Shown here one piece after another: positions 35,587 through 44,382 of a stretch of DNA of 62,673 nt (the stretch's first letter is position 1; the number at the start of each line of letters is the position of its first letter). The notes under the pieces were generated by a model. It worked only from the letters and a program-made list of their open reading frames with translations. It searched no databases and had not been told where the DNA came from. This DNA is from Coleofasciculus sp. FACHB-1120 (GTDB lineage Bacteria; Cyanobacteriota; Cyanobacteriia; Cyanobacteriales; FACHB-T130), in NCBI RefSeq assembly GCF_014698845.1, contig NZ_JACJTV010000031.1:1-62673 (forward strand), written 5' to 3'. The position numbers were made by a program, and so were the translations under genes.

Positions 35587-36120
35587 AGGTAGTTACTCCT
35601 TCTCTTTATTACCTTAATCTAAGACAACAACTGTACCGAAACAAAACTAAAAGACTTACCTCATTGAGGTTATATTTTAGCGTTCCCTAAAAGCTCAGAC
35701 ATGTAACGCCAGTCATCCAAGAAGCTGTCAGTTACTGCGCCGACTTTCTGAACGCGGTTCCCAAGCCGGAGCTAAAGACAATAACCTCATGACCCTTTAA
35801 ATATTTTAGGTTGAGTCACACTAAGCCTCATGCAAAAATAAACAGTAACGATAAAACAAACATGAATTAAGCTGACGCAATTACTAGATTACAGGATTCT
35901 GTTTGATTGTATACCAAACCCTTTGTAGCTTCAACTCTTTTTAGCTGCTCAAGCTATCTATTCGTGTGCTGCATTCGTTGAAGTACAGAAAGCTTCAATT
36001 TGGGGATATATCATTGATTTATCCACGGTTTCCTAGACTTGCTTACTCAATGTTATTTATACTCAAATACATAAAAACGTACGAAAAAAATTAAGTGGTT
36101 AAGATTTTTATTTTTTTAAT
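35587..36120. other. Intergenic region upstream of the hydrolase-kinase operon
   Basis: About 530 AT-rich bases. It must hold the promoter of the minus-strand operon starting at 35586, but I could not identify promoter boxes. No gene or RNA is recognised. Confidence 0.35.
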
Positions 36121-36520
36121 ATGGAATTAATAGAAGAAGATCAAATAAAAATGCAGAATTCTCAAATAAAAAAATCTAGCAATACATCAAAAATCAAATC
36201 CTATAAGACCGCTCCGTTCTCATTTTTAATGGTCTAGTGCTGTTACTGTTTCTGGCAATGGTAGCCTATGTGAAACTTGCAGGAACCTATTACGGGTCAG
36301 ACTATTATTCTAGAGTGTAGGTTCATAGAACGTCTATTCGCTGAACCGTTCCCTAAGTATCAACCTTACCTTAGTCTTTTCACACACTTTTCAGAAATCC
36401 TCTGGTGCATCGCGTTAACAATCTGTTTATTTAGCTTTACCTTACTGAAAAGAATTCGTCATAGTCATAAAGGCGATCCATTTATCTTCTTCTCTGCGAT
36501 CGCTAAGAGCGCACCCGTCC
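36121..36520 (+). pseudogene. Decayed paralogue of the membrane protein at 28107
   Basis: Two frames together give a degraded copy of the 28107-28790 protein. From 36207 one frame reads DRSVLIFNGLVLLLFLAMVAYVK (intact gene: DRAILFLNGG...). A second frame, from about 36315, reads ECRFIERLFAEPF and then SEILWCIALTICLFSFTLLK (intact: IEFLFADPF and SEVLWCLSGTVCLFSFTLLN). A frameshift lies between about 36290 and 36325. A separate N-terminal frame from the ATG at 36121 ends at a TAG after about 38 codons. Similarity stops near 36500 (SAIAK), so the last 60 percent of the protein is missing. It is a frameshifted, truncated relic. Confidence 0.75.
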
Positions 36521-36591
36521 AAATTTCACGTTTAGCTTGGACACAAAAAAAAGCTGCTATTAGCAACAATAAGACAAAATGAGTTGAATTA

Positions 36592-36618
36592 CCCTCTCGC
36601 AAGTTGTAATAGAGAGGG
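36592..36618. terminator. Hairpin between two convergent relics
   Basis: CCCTCTC (36592-36598) and GAGAGGG (36612-36618) form a perfect stem with a 13-base loop between the ends of the two pseudogenes. No T-tract follows, so terminator function is uncertain. Confidence 0.4.
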
Positions 36619-36659
36619 CCATTGATCGCAAATAATCCGAGCAGTGCGATTTTTTGTTT

Positions 36660-37097
36660 TCAGGTTGTTAATTTGCTGAGCTTGATTAATAAATAGTAAG
36701 CCGCAAGAATCGCAATGCCACTTAAAAACATCAGCAAAACGTGGGCGTTTTGCTGACTCAATAATGAAAAAGGAGTAAGTAAATAGGCGATTATTGGACT
36801 ATTTACAAAAGTCCCAGCCGGACAATCAGGTTTCCCTAAGCAAGTTTTATCTGGTAGATATAAATCGGCGGGATTTTCTAGGGTCAGACGACCCGCTGGG
36901 TAATAAGCTTTGTCAAAGTCAGCAAATAAATTTTCTGCGGGTGGATTAGCAATATTTCATAAAAATAGCATCATCAGTAAGGCAGGGAATCCATAGCCCA
37001 ACCATAAATTCCATCCTTTTTTTAAGTATTTATCAGCAAGGCTATTTAGCCCGACTGCCCCTAAGATTAAAAGAATAAAAATCAAGTAATTTTTCAT
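36660..37097 (-). pseudogene. Truncated GT87-like membrane glycosyltransferase relic
   Basis: On the minus strand from ATG 37097 the frame reads a hydrophobic start (MKNYLIFILLILGAVGLNSL), then after codon 46 a TGA (36957-36959). It continues in the same frame with NIANPPAENLFADFDKAYYP, AGRLTLENPADLY, GTFVNSPIIAYLLTPF and a final helix, ending at TGA 36660-36662. The FADFDKAYYPAG and FVNSPIIAYLLTPF motifs are those of GT87/DUF2029-type polyprenol-phosphate mannosyltransferases, which normally have about 400 residues. Only 145 codons remain. The stop probably replaced a Trp codon. The combination of a stop and C-terminal loss makes it a pseudogene. Confidence 0.6.
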
Positions 37098-37252
37098 AGA
37101 AAACCTGATTTAACTCCTATAAAAGGTTCTGAATATAAGATTAGACGAATGATATCTCAGCTCGTGAAGACATTAAGTTGAGGATTATGGCGCTTATTGA
37201 GCCTTTGGTTATTTCCCAAATGTGTCTTTGATTTTATAAACCTGAAGGAAAT

Positions 37253-37978
37253 TTAAGCTTTTCTCAAAGGTCGAATATTAATGTCAGTCACTTCAGCGGT
37301 TCGGGGCAAACTGAGGGCATTGAGGACTGCGTTTGCTACATCTTCTGGTTGCAGCAAACGCTCTGGATGATATGTCTTGCCTTCTGTCTCGACAATCGCT
37401 GCTTGCATGGGACTAGCAGTCCGTCCGGGATAGATGCTGAGAACACGCACGCCATCGGCGTTGACTTCTTCTCGCAGACTGTCAGCGATCGCCTTCAGTG
37501 CGTGCTTGGTTGCAGCATATTGTCCCACACCGCCTCTAGCGTTCAAACCCGCAGTCGAATTGATGAACGCGATTTGACCCTGACGAACTGTTAGCATCGG
37601 CAACAAGGCTTGTGTCAGCGCATAAGGAGCGCGAACATTGACACGGTACTGCCAGTCAAAGTCTTCTAGAGAGGCGGTTTTCATCTGCCCTAAGGTGATG
37701 ACACCAGCACTATGAATGAGCAGATCAACCGCCCCTAAATCTTGCTCAAGACGAGTTTTTAGCTGCTGAATGTCTTCGTCTACGGTGAGGTCAATTTGAT
37801 AAAGCAGAACTTGGGATGCGGTAGCGCGAGCAATTTCGGCGACTGTCTCTAGCGCTTCTAAATTACGTGCCACCAGGCAAAGCGTGACTCCTTGTGCTGC
37901 CAAACTGAGAGCGATCGCTTTCCCAATGCCACTACTAGCGCCTGTGACAACCACAACTTGGTCGGTTAACGCTGCCAT
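37253..37978 (-). CDS. SDR family NAD(P)-dependent oxidoreductase
   Basis: A 241-residue classical short-chain dehydrogenase. It has the cofactor motif VTGASSGIGKAIAL, NxxG-like SAGV, the catalytic Ser in FINSTAG and YAATK (Tyr and Lys) about 13 residues later, and the PG motif in SIYPGRTASP. Substrate specificity cannot be inferred. Residue patterns near the N terminus (VARNLEAL) do not fix NADH versus NADPH. It is single, with about 150 AT-rich bases before the pseudogene on one side and an unrelated APH-like gene on the other. Size and motifs are complete. Confidence 0.92.
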   Translation of the reverse strand: MAALTDQVVVVTGASSGIGKAIALSLAAQGVTLCLVARNLEALETVAEIARATASQVLLYQIDLTVDEDIQQLKTRLEQDLGAVDLLIHSAGVITLGQMKTASLEDFDWQYRVNVRAPYALTQALLPMLTVRQGQIAFINSTAGLNARGGVGQYAATKHALKAIADSLREEVNADGVRVLSIYPGRTASPMQAAIVETEGKTYHPERLLQPEDVANAVLNALSLPRTAEVTDINIRPLRKA

Positions 37979-38034
37979 AATTACAGTTGAGTCCCCAGCT
38001 TAGTTGACTAACTAACCTAGGATTATATTTGATT

Positions 38035-39135
38035 TTACTGTAACAACATATTTTCGTATTCATTAAATACATTAATCCACCGCAGCAAAGTATCTAAATT
38101 CACCCCCCGCACTTCCGGAAGCGAACAGAGCCTTTCCAGATAAAAAAGCTTTCTATATACTTGAGCTGAAGGAATTAAGCTATCGGCAATGTCAGGTGCT
38201 TTCCCCGTAAGGCTCGACTGGAGAGACAACATTGCTTTATTCATCTCCGGAGCCAAATTATCAAGTTTAGATCCAAAAAACAAGGGTGCCAGACAATAGT
38301 GATAAAAATCGAACAATACGCTTCGATTTGCAAAGAACTCCCAGTCGATTATTTTGATTCCTTGTTTTACTTCCAAAACGTGTATATCTTTAAAATCTCC
38401 ATGAGACATCACTAAATGAACCTGAAAATCCCTATATGTATCTAGTTCGCTAATTATAGAGTTCAAGAAATTATTAACAATATTTATTTTTATAGCATCT
38501 CTTTTATAATTGGAAAAGTACCTCGTCACAGGCTCTACAAGATTATCGACATAATCTAATAAATTCATCGTTTCTGAGCCTTGAAGCACGATCATGCTTT
38601 CAATACACGGAGCTACATACTGGTAATAAGATTTAAAAAAGTTTGCTGCGGATGTTCTAATTGGGCAGCCATTTACATAAGATTCTTCATACCATTGCTC
38701 CTCCAAACTCCAACGCTGAACAGAAGGAGCAAAATCATATAAGCCAATCTGCCTGGATCGTTCTATTTCTCGCTCTACAATCGCTGGATCAACCTTAGAT
38801 TTAAATTTTTTAATAACAATTTCTTTTGATAAATCAAAGATTTTATATCCGTTGTTCACCTCAAAGCAAAAATTTCCTGGGAATGGCAATTCCAATATTA
38901 AATCTTTACTGGGCGAAACAAGTTGATTTTTAATAAACCTCAATTGTAAATACAAGAACCGCATTGTTATTATTACGGTTTCCCTTAAATTCTTACCTTT
39001 TAAGTTAAAAAAGCTATTCTCGTAAGAAAGAGGTTTTCCTTTAAGGTATATTAACCAAACCAAAAACACAAAATTCTGTTCTAAACCTAAATATAAACCT
39101 TTTTGAATTTTTAAATATTTATACTGCTGCGCCAT
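38035..39135 (-). CDS. APH-like phosphotransferase family protein
   Basis: A 366-residue protein whose C-terminal half has the aminoglycoside phosphotransferase/choline kinase fold signature: catalytic loop HGDFKDIHVLE near residue 245 and the metal-binding IDWEFF about 15 residues later. The expected Asn after HGDxxxx is His here. That is seen in divergent members, so activity is not assured. Residues 1-90 are basic and aromatic with no recognised domain. The likely role is phosphorylation of a small molecule or sugar. Its base composition is more AT-rich than the neighbours, hinting at transfer. It sits alone before the polysaccharide block. Confidence 0.75.
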   Translation of the reverse strand: MAQQYKYLKIQKGLYLGLEQNFVFLVWLIYLKGKPLSYENSFFNLKGKNLRETVIITMRFLYLQLRFIKNQLVSPSKDLILELPFPGNFCFEVNNGYKIFDLSKEIVIKKFKSKVDPAIVEREIERSRQIGLYDFAPSVQRWSLEEQWYEESYVNGCPIRTSAANFFKSYYQYVAPCIESMIVLQGSETMNLLDYVDNLVEPVTRYFSNYKRDAIKINIVNNFLNSIISELDTYRDFQVHLVMSHGDFKDIHVLEVKQGIKIIDWEFFANRSVLFDFYHYCLAPLFFGSKLDNLAPEMNKAMLSLQSSLTGKAPDIADSLIPSAQVYRKLFYLERLCSLPEVRGVNLDTLLRWINVFNEYENMLLQ

Positions 39136-40082
39136 ATTTCTATTAATAAATACAACAAGATTTTTGTATCCACACTGAAAATCTCAGGAAATATTCAGCT
39201 ACCGTTTGTGATTATCATTGCTTCAGTAATGGCTAAAAAAATTATTGGATTTTTCAAAAGTTTTTTCCTAAAATATTGGTCAAATTGTGACGTCCTCTTT
39301 TGCGGCTTCCACAAACAACCTTTAAGACAGAGGTTTTACGCCAGTTATCCTGGTGTCAAATTCCAGTTGAACAATCAGCTATTTTATTTTAACCGATTCT
39401 TAAATAAAGCATAACCTGAATGAGACACAAGCGCTAGCAGGATGGCTAGCATCTGTTTTAGTGTTGGATATCCTTGGACTTACCACCAAAGCCATCCAAA
39501 TCTGGGGATAAAAAGACTCTTTTCCCTCTAAATTTGGGGAGTAGGGGAGATAGTGTGCGAGTTCCGCTTTTTTAGTTAGCTCCTAGATTGCGCTCTCTCA
39601 ACTAGCAAAATGGGACTTGTTAAGTAGACGTATCCGGAAATTAGGTTTTGACGGTTGTTTTATAAAACTTCTTAGTTAATTCGCGATTAAGCCTAGCATA
39701 GATAGAGGGGCAAGCTGAAACCCTTGCTTAATCTAGGCTTGAAAATTAGGCAACCCAATAGAATACAGGCAATCGGTTAGGTTATCTGTATTCTTTAAGA
39801 GTATTGTCAATATTCCTTAGCCCTTGGTTTGTTGCTCCTGACTAATGGCTAATGACTCAGTAGGCGGCATTAATTATTTGTAGGATAGGTTAGCGATCGC
39901 TAACTTATGCAGGTGTTGGATTTCCTCGTGTTTTCCCAACCTACAAAAATCTAACTAATGACCAAGGATTCATGAGAGAGAAATTATTGATTAGCAACTA
40001 CCGTTGCCATTATCTCATCACTCAATTTAGAGAGCGATATAAAAACCCTTTTTTTGCTTGCATCTATGGTTGAGAACAGGGC
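39136..40082. other. Long intergenic region before the nucleotide-sugar operon's last gene
   Basis: About 950 bases with no convincing gene; a 68-codon plus-strand frame (39208-39414) has no features. Direct repeats of GCTAGCAGGATG/GCTAGCATCTG type lie near 39430-39455. I see no clear terminator for the DUF4910 gene ending at 40083. Confidence 0.35.
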
Positions 40083-41399
40083 TTATTCGATACTTTCTTT
40101 CAATAAATCGTGTTCTAGTAAAGCATCGGCTGCTCTTTTAATCTCATCAAATGCTAAACCCGACCTGTTTGCTATGTCTAGCAAGGTATGATTGCCATCG
40201 GCTAAATTCAAAACCCACAAAATTGCCATTTCATTCAGTGCCCCTTCTTTCTGTCCGCCAATGCCTTTATATAGACCCCTTTTCCCCAATCTTGGCTCAC
40301 ATTTAGGATTTTGATTTAAGTAAGTCCGATCGCCTTCTAAAATGTGGAAAATCGACAAGCATTTAGAGAAAGAATCAGCCAGATATTGCGGTTGCACAAA
40401 ATCCAGATTATCTGCCGATGTGTGGTATTCGGGAAACTCACCGTGCTGCGATCGCATAAAACAACCCACAGCTAGATTGAACCCAGGCGAACAATACTGC
40501 CGCTCATCATAGCCATAGGGGAAGAAATCAATAATTTCATGATCTTGCCCTGAATGCTTTAAAATGTGAAGGCTAGCTCTATCGATTTGGGCATCACCTT
40601 GGCGGCTTTTCTTATAAGTAACTTTGCCCGGATCTCCCACACACGTTACGACCAATCCGTGTTTAATTTTTTGGGCTTGGGCTTCATTTAAATACAGCCA
40701 AGTAATAGAACCAATCGTTCCCGGAATAAACAAAAATCGGTAAGAGTATCTCAGGGAAATCGAGCTGAGATGTTTTGCTAAATAGGTACTCAGAGCAATT
40801 CCTGATAGATTATCGTCACAGAGAGATGGGTGACAAGCATGGCAGGAGATTAAAACTTCGTCTGAGCTTTCTCCTTTGATGTAATACTCACCATAAGTTA
40901 GGCTTCCTGGTTCTAAAGAGGAATCAATGCAGACTTCATACTCTTCATCTTGCAGTTCTAAAAATTGCTTATGGCTCAAACAAAAGCCCCAAGTTTCTTT
41001 GTAATAAGAAGTCCGATAAGGAATCCACTCAGGAGTATCTGGTAGGGTAAACAGGTGTTCTTTGAGTTCCTGAAAGGGCATTTTTTTCCGAACCGGCACG
41101 CTGTAATTAACAACATGCAAGTTAGATTTTTGGAAGTCTACGACTCGCTCACCCTGGGAATTTTTGATGTAGGCATCTTTAATATTCCACTCCTTCGGAA
41201 CTGTCCAGTCGAACACTTCCATTCCCGTTGGTACTTCGTGAATTTCTAAAGGAATGAGTTCTTGAATAATTTTGAGGGTTTCTCGAAAGCCATTTCCCGT
41301 AATACTGCGGCAAATCGGATATAGCTTTGAGATCACCTGGTACATCTCCTTGCTAATATCATCAGGGTTAAGAACTCTTTTCAGCTCGGTGAGGTTCAT
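40083..41399 (-). CDS. DUF4910 domain-containing aminopeptidase-like protein
   Basis: About 438 residues. It matches the DUF4910 family, a zinc peptidase-like (M28-related) group seen in polysaccharide clusters: YPICRSITGNGFRETL at the N terminus, an inserted DUF2172-type region, then SCHACHPSLCDDNLSGIAL with His/Asp metal ligands, GTIGSITWL, and a late His in SQHGEFPEYHTSADN. The C-terminal 90 residues resemble a winged-helix module (LNLADGNHTLLDIANRSGL). The frame opens from a TTG at 41420, but the ATG at 41399 has AGAGG eight bases before it and is chosen. It is the last gene of the minus-strand sugar operon. The family's real substrate is unknown; a deacylase or peptidase on a modified sugar is possible. 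Confidence 0.85.
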   Translation of the reverse strand: MNLTELKRVLNPDDISKEMYQVISKLYPICRSITGNGFRETLKIIQELIPLEIHEVPTGMEVFDWTVPKEWNIKDAYIKNSQGERVVDFQKSNLHVVNYSVPVRKKMPFQELKEHLFTLPDTPEWIPYRTSYYKETWGFCLSHKQFLELQDEEYEVCIDSSLEPGSLTYGEYYIKGESSDEVLISCHACHPSLCDDNLSGIALSTYLAKHLSSISLRYSYRFLFIPGTIGSITWLYLNEAQAQKIKHGLVVTCVGDPGKVTYKKSRQGDAQIDRASLHILKHSGQDHEIIDFFPYGYDERQYCSPGFNLAVGCFMRSQHGEFPEYHTSADNLDFVQPQYLADSFSKCLSIFHILEGDRTYLNQNPKCEPRLGKRGLYKGIGGQKEGALNEMAILWVLNLADGNHTLLDIANRSGLAFDEIKRAADALLEHDLLKESIE

Positions 41400-41547
41400 A
41401 GCTTTAAGCCTCTTTTGCAAAAATTAATGGCAATTTGAACGTTTTTAATACTAAGTTCAGCTCTCGGAGATCCCCCCAGGATTGGGGGGATCTCCTTAAC
41501 CGAAAAGGATGGCATCCGATGGAAGTATTAGCTGAATGCTCGTTAAC

Positions 41548-42492
41548 TCAAGTACGAATAGAGTTTAAAACTTCCTCCGGAGGTTGGAACAAAAGCCCCT
41601 CCTCATTGGGTGGTGGCTCGTTGTCATAGAGCGCAATGATCTCATCAGGAATATAGGCGCGATCGCTCCCCCGCATCAGTTCTCTGAGTGTAGTGCCCTG
41701 AGGAGCCGAGTCGAGATTCGGTGCGCCGCCCTTGGCGGTAACATCGTCGAGGTGTACGGTTCTAAAGTCGATGCTAAAGCGCGTGCGTCCGGAGGTGTTG
41801 GGGACTGTCCAATGTAGATGTGCGCCAGAGAAGAGGATGATTGCGCCTGGTTTGGTAACGACTCGGATCTGTGGATCGAGATCGATGTGTTCTTCTGGAC
41901 GGGGCTGCTTTCGGGTATCTTTTTTGATGTGCTGGGCGGCGTTTTTCCGAGCCTCCCGGTTCCACTCATAGTGGTTGTACTCACTGGAGCCATTTTTTAC
42001 CGGCTGGCTCCAGTAGCGGGGCTGAAATGCCATTGAACTGTCGGATTCATAGTCGTAGAGAGGAAGCCACCAGTTCATCTGACAGAGGGGGGCAGCGTAC
42101 CAAGTGTCACGATGCGGGTGCAGGGGATAACCAACCCCTGCGTTGAGGTAGGTGCCATGACACACCACCCTCATGCGCGGAACGTCGAAATAGGTTTTAT
42201 CCATCTCGCAGCCCATATCCTCTAACAGTTCCTGAATCAGCTGCTTTGACTTGGGGTGATGGATAAATCTGGGCTTGAGTGGAGCGACAATTTCTACAAA
42301 CTTCTCGACAGGGAGGCTAAATTGTGCCTCTCTTGGATCTAAAGAACCAAACGCTTCTTGGGTGAGTTCGCGAGCTAAGTCGCACAGAGCGATTGAACTG
42401 GGGCGGGGTGAGAAGACGAAAATCTGTCCGTTGAAGACGTGCTTTCGCCTCATCTCATCCTTTGCATCAGAATCGAAAAAGATTGTATTCAT
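41548..42492 (-). CDS. Fe(II)/2-oxoglutarate-dependent oxygenase-like protein (PhyH type)
   Basis: A 314-residue protein with the metal-binding pattern of phytanoyl-CoA dioxygenase-type oxygenases: HPHRDTWY supplies the HxD pair and FSGAHLHWTVPN the distal His, followed by TRFSIDFRTV, whose Arg could bind 2-oxoglutarate. Its substrate is unknown; given the context it may hydroxylate a sugar or a lipid-linked intermediate. It is within the sugar operon, 148 bases upstream of the DUF4910 gene and 100 bases downstream of the RfbC-type epimerase. A L-2-hydroxyglutarate oxidase, which makes 2-oxoglutarate, is encoded three genes upstream. Confidence 0.78.
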   Translation of the reverse strand: MNTIFFDSDAKDEMRRKHVFNGQIFVFSPRPSSIALCDLARELTQEAFGSLDPREAQFSLPVEKFVEIVAPLKPRFIHHPKSKQLIQELLEDMGCEMDKTYFDVPRMRVVCHGTYLNAGVGYPLHPHRDTWYAAPLCQMNWWLPLYDYESDSSMAFQPRYWSQPVKNGSSEYNHYEWNREARKNAAQHIKKDTRKQPRPEEHIDLDPQIRVVTKPGAIILFSGAHLHWTVPNTSGRTRFSIDFRTVHLDDVTAKGGAPNLDSAPQGTTLRELMRGSDRAYIPDEIIALYDNEPPPNEEGLLFQPPEEVLNSIRT

Positions 42493-42592
42493 GCTGCTTC
42501 CTCATGGGTTGTAGCGCTCAAGTCACGCTACATTTTCCAAAAAATGAGCGAGTCATTCTGTATCGAACGACTCGCTCAATCTCCGATAAAAA

Positions 42593-43141
42593 TTATGCCC
42601 CAACAAGAACATAAGAGCTGAACAAAGGCCAGGATAAATCTTTTTCGGAAATTTCGCTGACGGGTAAAGGCCATTCAATCCCCAGGATGGGGTCGTCATA
42701 GTGCAGTCCGCGTTCATACCCCGGTGTGTAGAAGTCACTCATCTGATATACCACTTCAGCGTCATCGGTTAGGGTTTGGAAACCGTGGGCAAACATTTCT
42801 GGGATATACAGGGCACGTCGGTTTTCAGCGGTTAGCTCTACGCCAATATGACACAGATAAGTAGGAGACTCAGGACGCAGATCGACGATTGCATCGTATA
42901 TAGCACCACGGGTACAACGAACCAATTTTGTTTCGCTGACAGGGGCTGCTTGATAATGCATACCCCGCAACGTCCCTTTTCTGTAGTTTACCGATAGGTT
43001 GCATTGGGCAACGTTTGGCTTTAATCCCCGATCTGCAAATTCATTAGCACAGAACGTCCGAGCAAATAATCCCCGATTATCTTCTCGTTGCTCTATGTCA
43101 AGAATATAAGCACCTTTGAGTTTGGTTTCGGTAAAAATCAT
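42593..43141 (-). CDS. rfbC: dTDP-4-dehydrorhamnose 3,5-epimerase family protein
   Basis: A 182-residue RfbC-like cupin: LKGAYILDIEQREDNRGLFARTF, the active-site segment LRGMHYQAAP (catalytic His), and a Tyr-rich C-terminal half. The longest frame starts at 43237, but those 32 extra codons lie inside the preceding methyltransferase gene. The ATG at 43141 overlaps the methyltransferase stop as ATGA, so translation is probably coupled and this start is right. Enzymes of this family epimerise NDP-4-keto-6-deoxy sugars at C3 and C5; variants act at C3 or C5 only. With the C-methyltransferase and RfbF beside it, the nucleotide may be CDP, not dTDP. Confidence 0.92.
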   Translation of the reverse strand: MIFTETKLKGAYILDIEQREDNRGLFARTFCANEFADRGLKPNVAQCNLSVNYRKGTLRGMHYQAAPVSETKLVRCTRGAIYDAIVDLRPESPTYLCHIGVELTAENRRALYIPEMFAHGFQTLTDDAEVVYQMSDFYTPGYERGLHYDDPILGIEWPLPVSEISEKDLSWPLFSSYVLVGA

Positions 43142-44379
43142 AGATAAACTTGCACTTCTGGAATTGGGACTACAAATTTGCCTCCCCACTCGCGAATAAA
43201 TGCCATCTGCTGCATAATCTCCTCTTTGAGGTTCCAAGGCAAAATTAGCAGGTAGTCAGGCTGTCTTTCGCGGATTTCGTCGGGGTTGAGGACGGGGATA
43301 TGAGTGCCGGGTAGAAAGGTGCCTTGCTTGTGAGGGCTGCGATCTACCGTAAAATCAACAAAGTCTGTGCGAACGCCGCAATAATTTAGGAGGGTGTTCC
43401 CTTTAGCTGGGGCACCATACCCCGCGATCGCTTTCCCCTGTTCTTTCGCCTCAATCAAAAAAGTCAGTAGCTTGCGCTTCGTTTCTTTGACTTTTTCTCC
43501 AAAGGTCAGATAGGTGTCTATCTTATCTAAGCCTGCCTGGATTTCCTTGGACTTTAACTGATTGACGCGATCGCTCATGGCTGGATCAGCCGCAATGTCA
43601 TGCTTGCCGTAAATTCGCAGCGAACCGCCGTGAGTCGGGATTTCTTCGACATCAAATAAGGTCAAACCGTGAGCTGCAAAGATTTTCTCGACGGTTAAGA
43701 AGGAAAAGTAGGAAAAATGCTCGTGATAAATCGTGTCAAACTGATTTTGCTGCATCAGCTGTAACAAATGGGGAAATTCCATTGTCAAGATGCCATCTGG
43801 TTTCAGGGCTATCTTCATTCCCGCTACAAAATCATTCACATCCGGAACGTGGGCGAGGACGTTGTTGCCCAACAACAGATTGGCTTGTTTCCCCGCTGCT
43901 GCCAGTTCCTTAGCAGTTTCCACCCCAAAGAATTTAACTAAACTGGGAATTCCTTTTTCCTCTGCGACTTTTGCTACGTTTGCCGCTGGTTCGATTCCTA
44001 AAACCGGGATTCCCTTTTCATGGAAATACTGCAACAGGTAGCCGTCATTACTGGCAATTTCAATGACTTGATGATTTTTGTCAAACCCAAACCTTTCGAC
44101 CATCAAGCCCGTGTAAGCTTTGGCATGACGCAACCAACTGTCTGAGTAAGAAGAAAAGTAAGCGTAATCACCATCCCCAAAGATATGATCGGGAGATTCA
44201 AACTCTTCTAGCTGCACCAAAAGACAACTTTCGCAAACATAGGCATGAAGTGGGTAAGTTTTTTCTGCCCGACCCAGATGTTCTGGTGTTAGGTAGTCAT
44301 TGGCAATGGGTGACATCCCCAGATCGGCAAAGGTGTGCTTGCTGGGTTTGCTACAAAAACGACAATTAGCGATCGCCAT
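43138..44379 (-). CDS. NDP-sugar C-methyltransferase (class I SAM)
   Basis: A 413-residue three-part protein typical of NDP-hexose C-methyltransferases. The N-terminal zinc-binding domain (CRFCSKPSKHTF, CESCLLVQ) contributes Cys pairs. The SAM domain has EIASNDGYLLQYF, GIEPAANVA and NNVLAHVPD. A C-terminal domain (about 275-410) contains AGYGAPAKGNTLLNYCG. Such enzymes methylate a keto-sugar carbon to make branched sugars. Neighbours agree: the epimerase/reductase gene ends 3 bases upstream of its start and the RfbC-type gene overlaps its stop. A branched 3-C-methyl or similar deoxysugar is a reasonable product (inference). Confidence 0.92.
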   Translation of the reverse strand: MAIANCRFCSKPSKHTFADLGMSPIANDYLTPEHLGRAEKTYPLHAYVCESCLLVQLEEFESPDHIFGDGDYAYFSSYSDSWLRHAKAYTGLMVERFGFDKNHQVIEIASNDGYLLQYFHEKGIPVLGIEPAANVAKVAEEKGIPSLVKFFGVETAKELAAAGKQANLLLGNNVLAHVPDVNDFVAGMKIALKPDGILTMEFPHLLQLMQQNQFDTIYHEHFSYFSFLTVEKIFAAHGLTLFDVEEIPTHGGSLRIYGKHDIAADPAMSDRVNQLKSKEIQAGLDKIDTYLTFGEKVKETKRKLLTFLIEAKEQGKAIAGYGAPAKGNTLLNYCGVRTDFVDFTVDRSPHKQGTFLPGTHIPVLNPDEIRERQPDYLLILPWNLKEEIMQQMAFIREWGGKFVVPIPEVQVYL

Positions 44380-44382
44380 GAT

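Noticed and set aside
36660-37097. Selenocysteine or recoded TGA in the GT87-like frame
   Set aside because: No selenocysteine machinery or stem-loop is suggested, and the C-terminal two thirds of the protein are missing, so it is a pseudogene.
39208-39414. 68-codon plus-strand frame upstream of the APH-like gene
   Set aside because: Rich in Lys, Phe and Ile as expected for AT-rich DNA; no motif and no ribosome-binding site.
43142-43237. N-terminal extension of the RfbC-type protein
   Set aside because: It lies inside the methyltransferase gene in another frame; the ATGA overlap at 43138-43141 gives the natural start.
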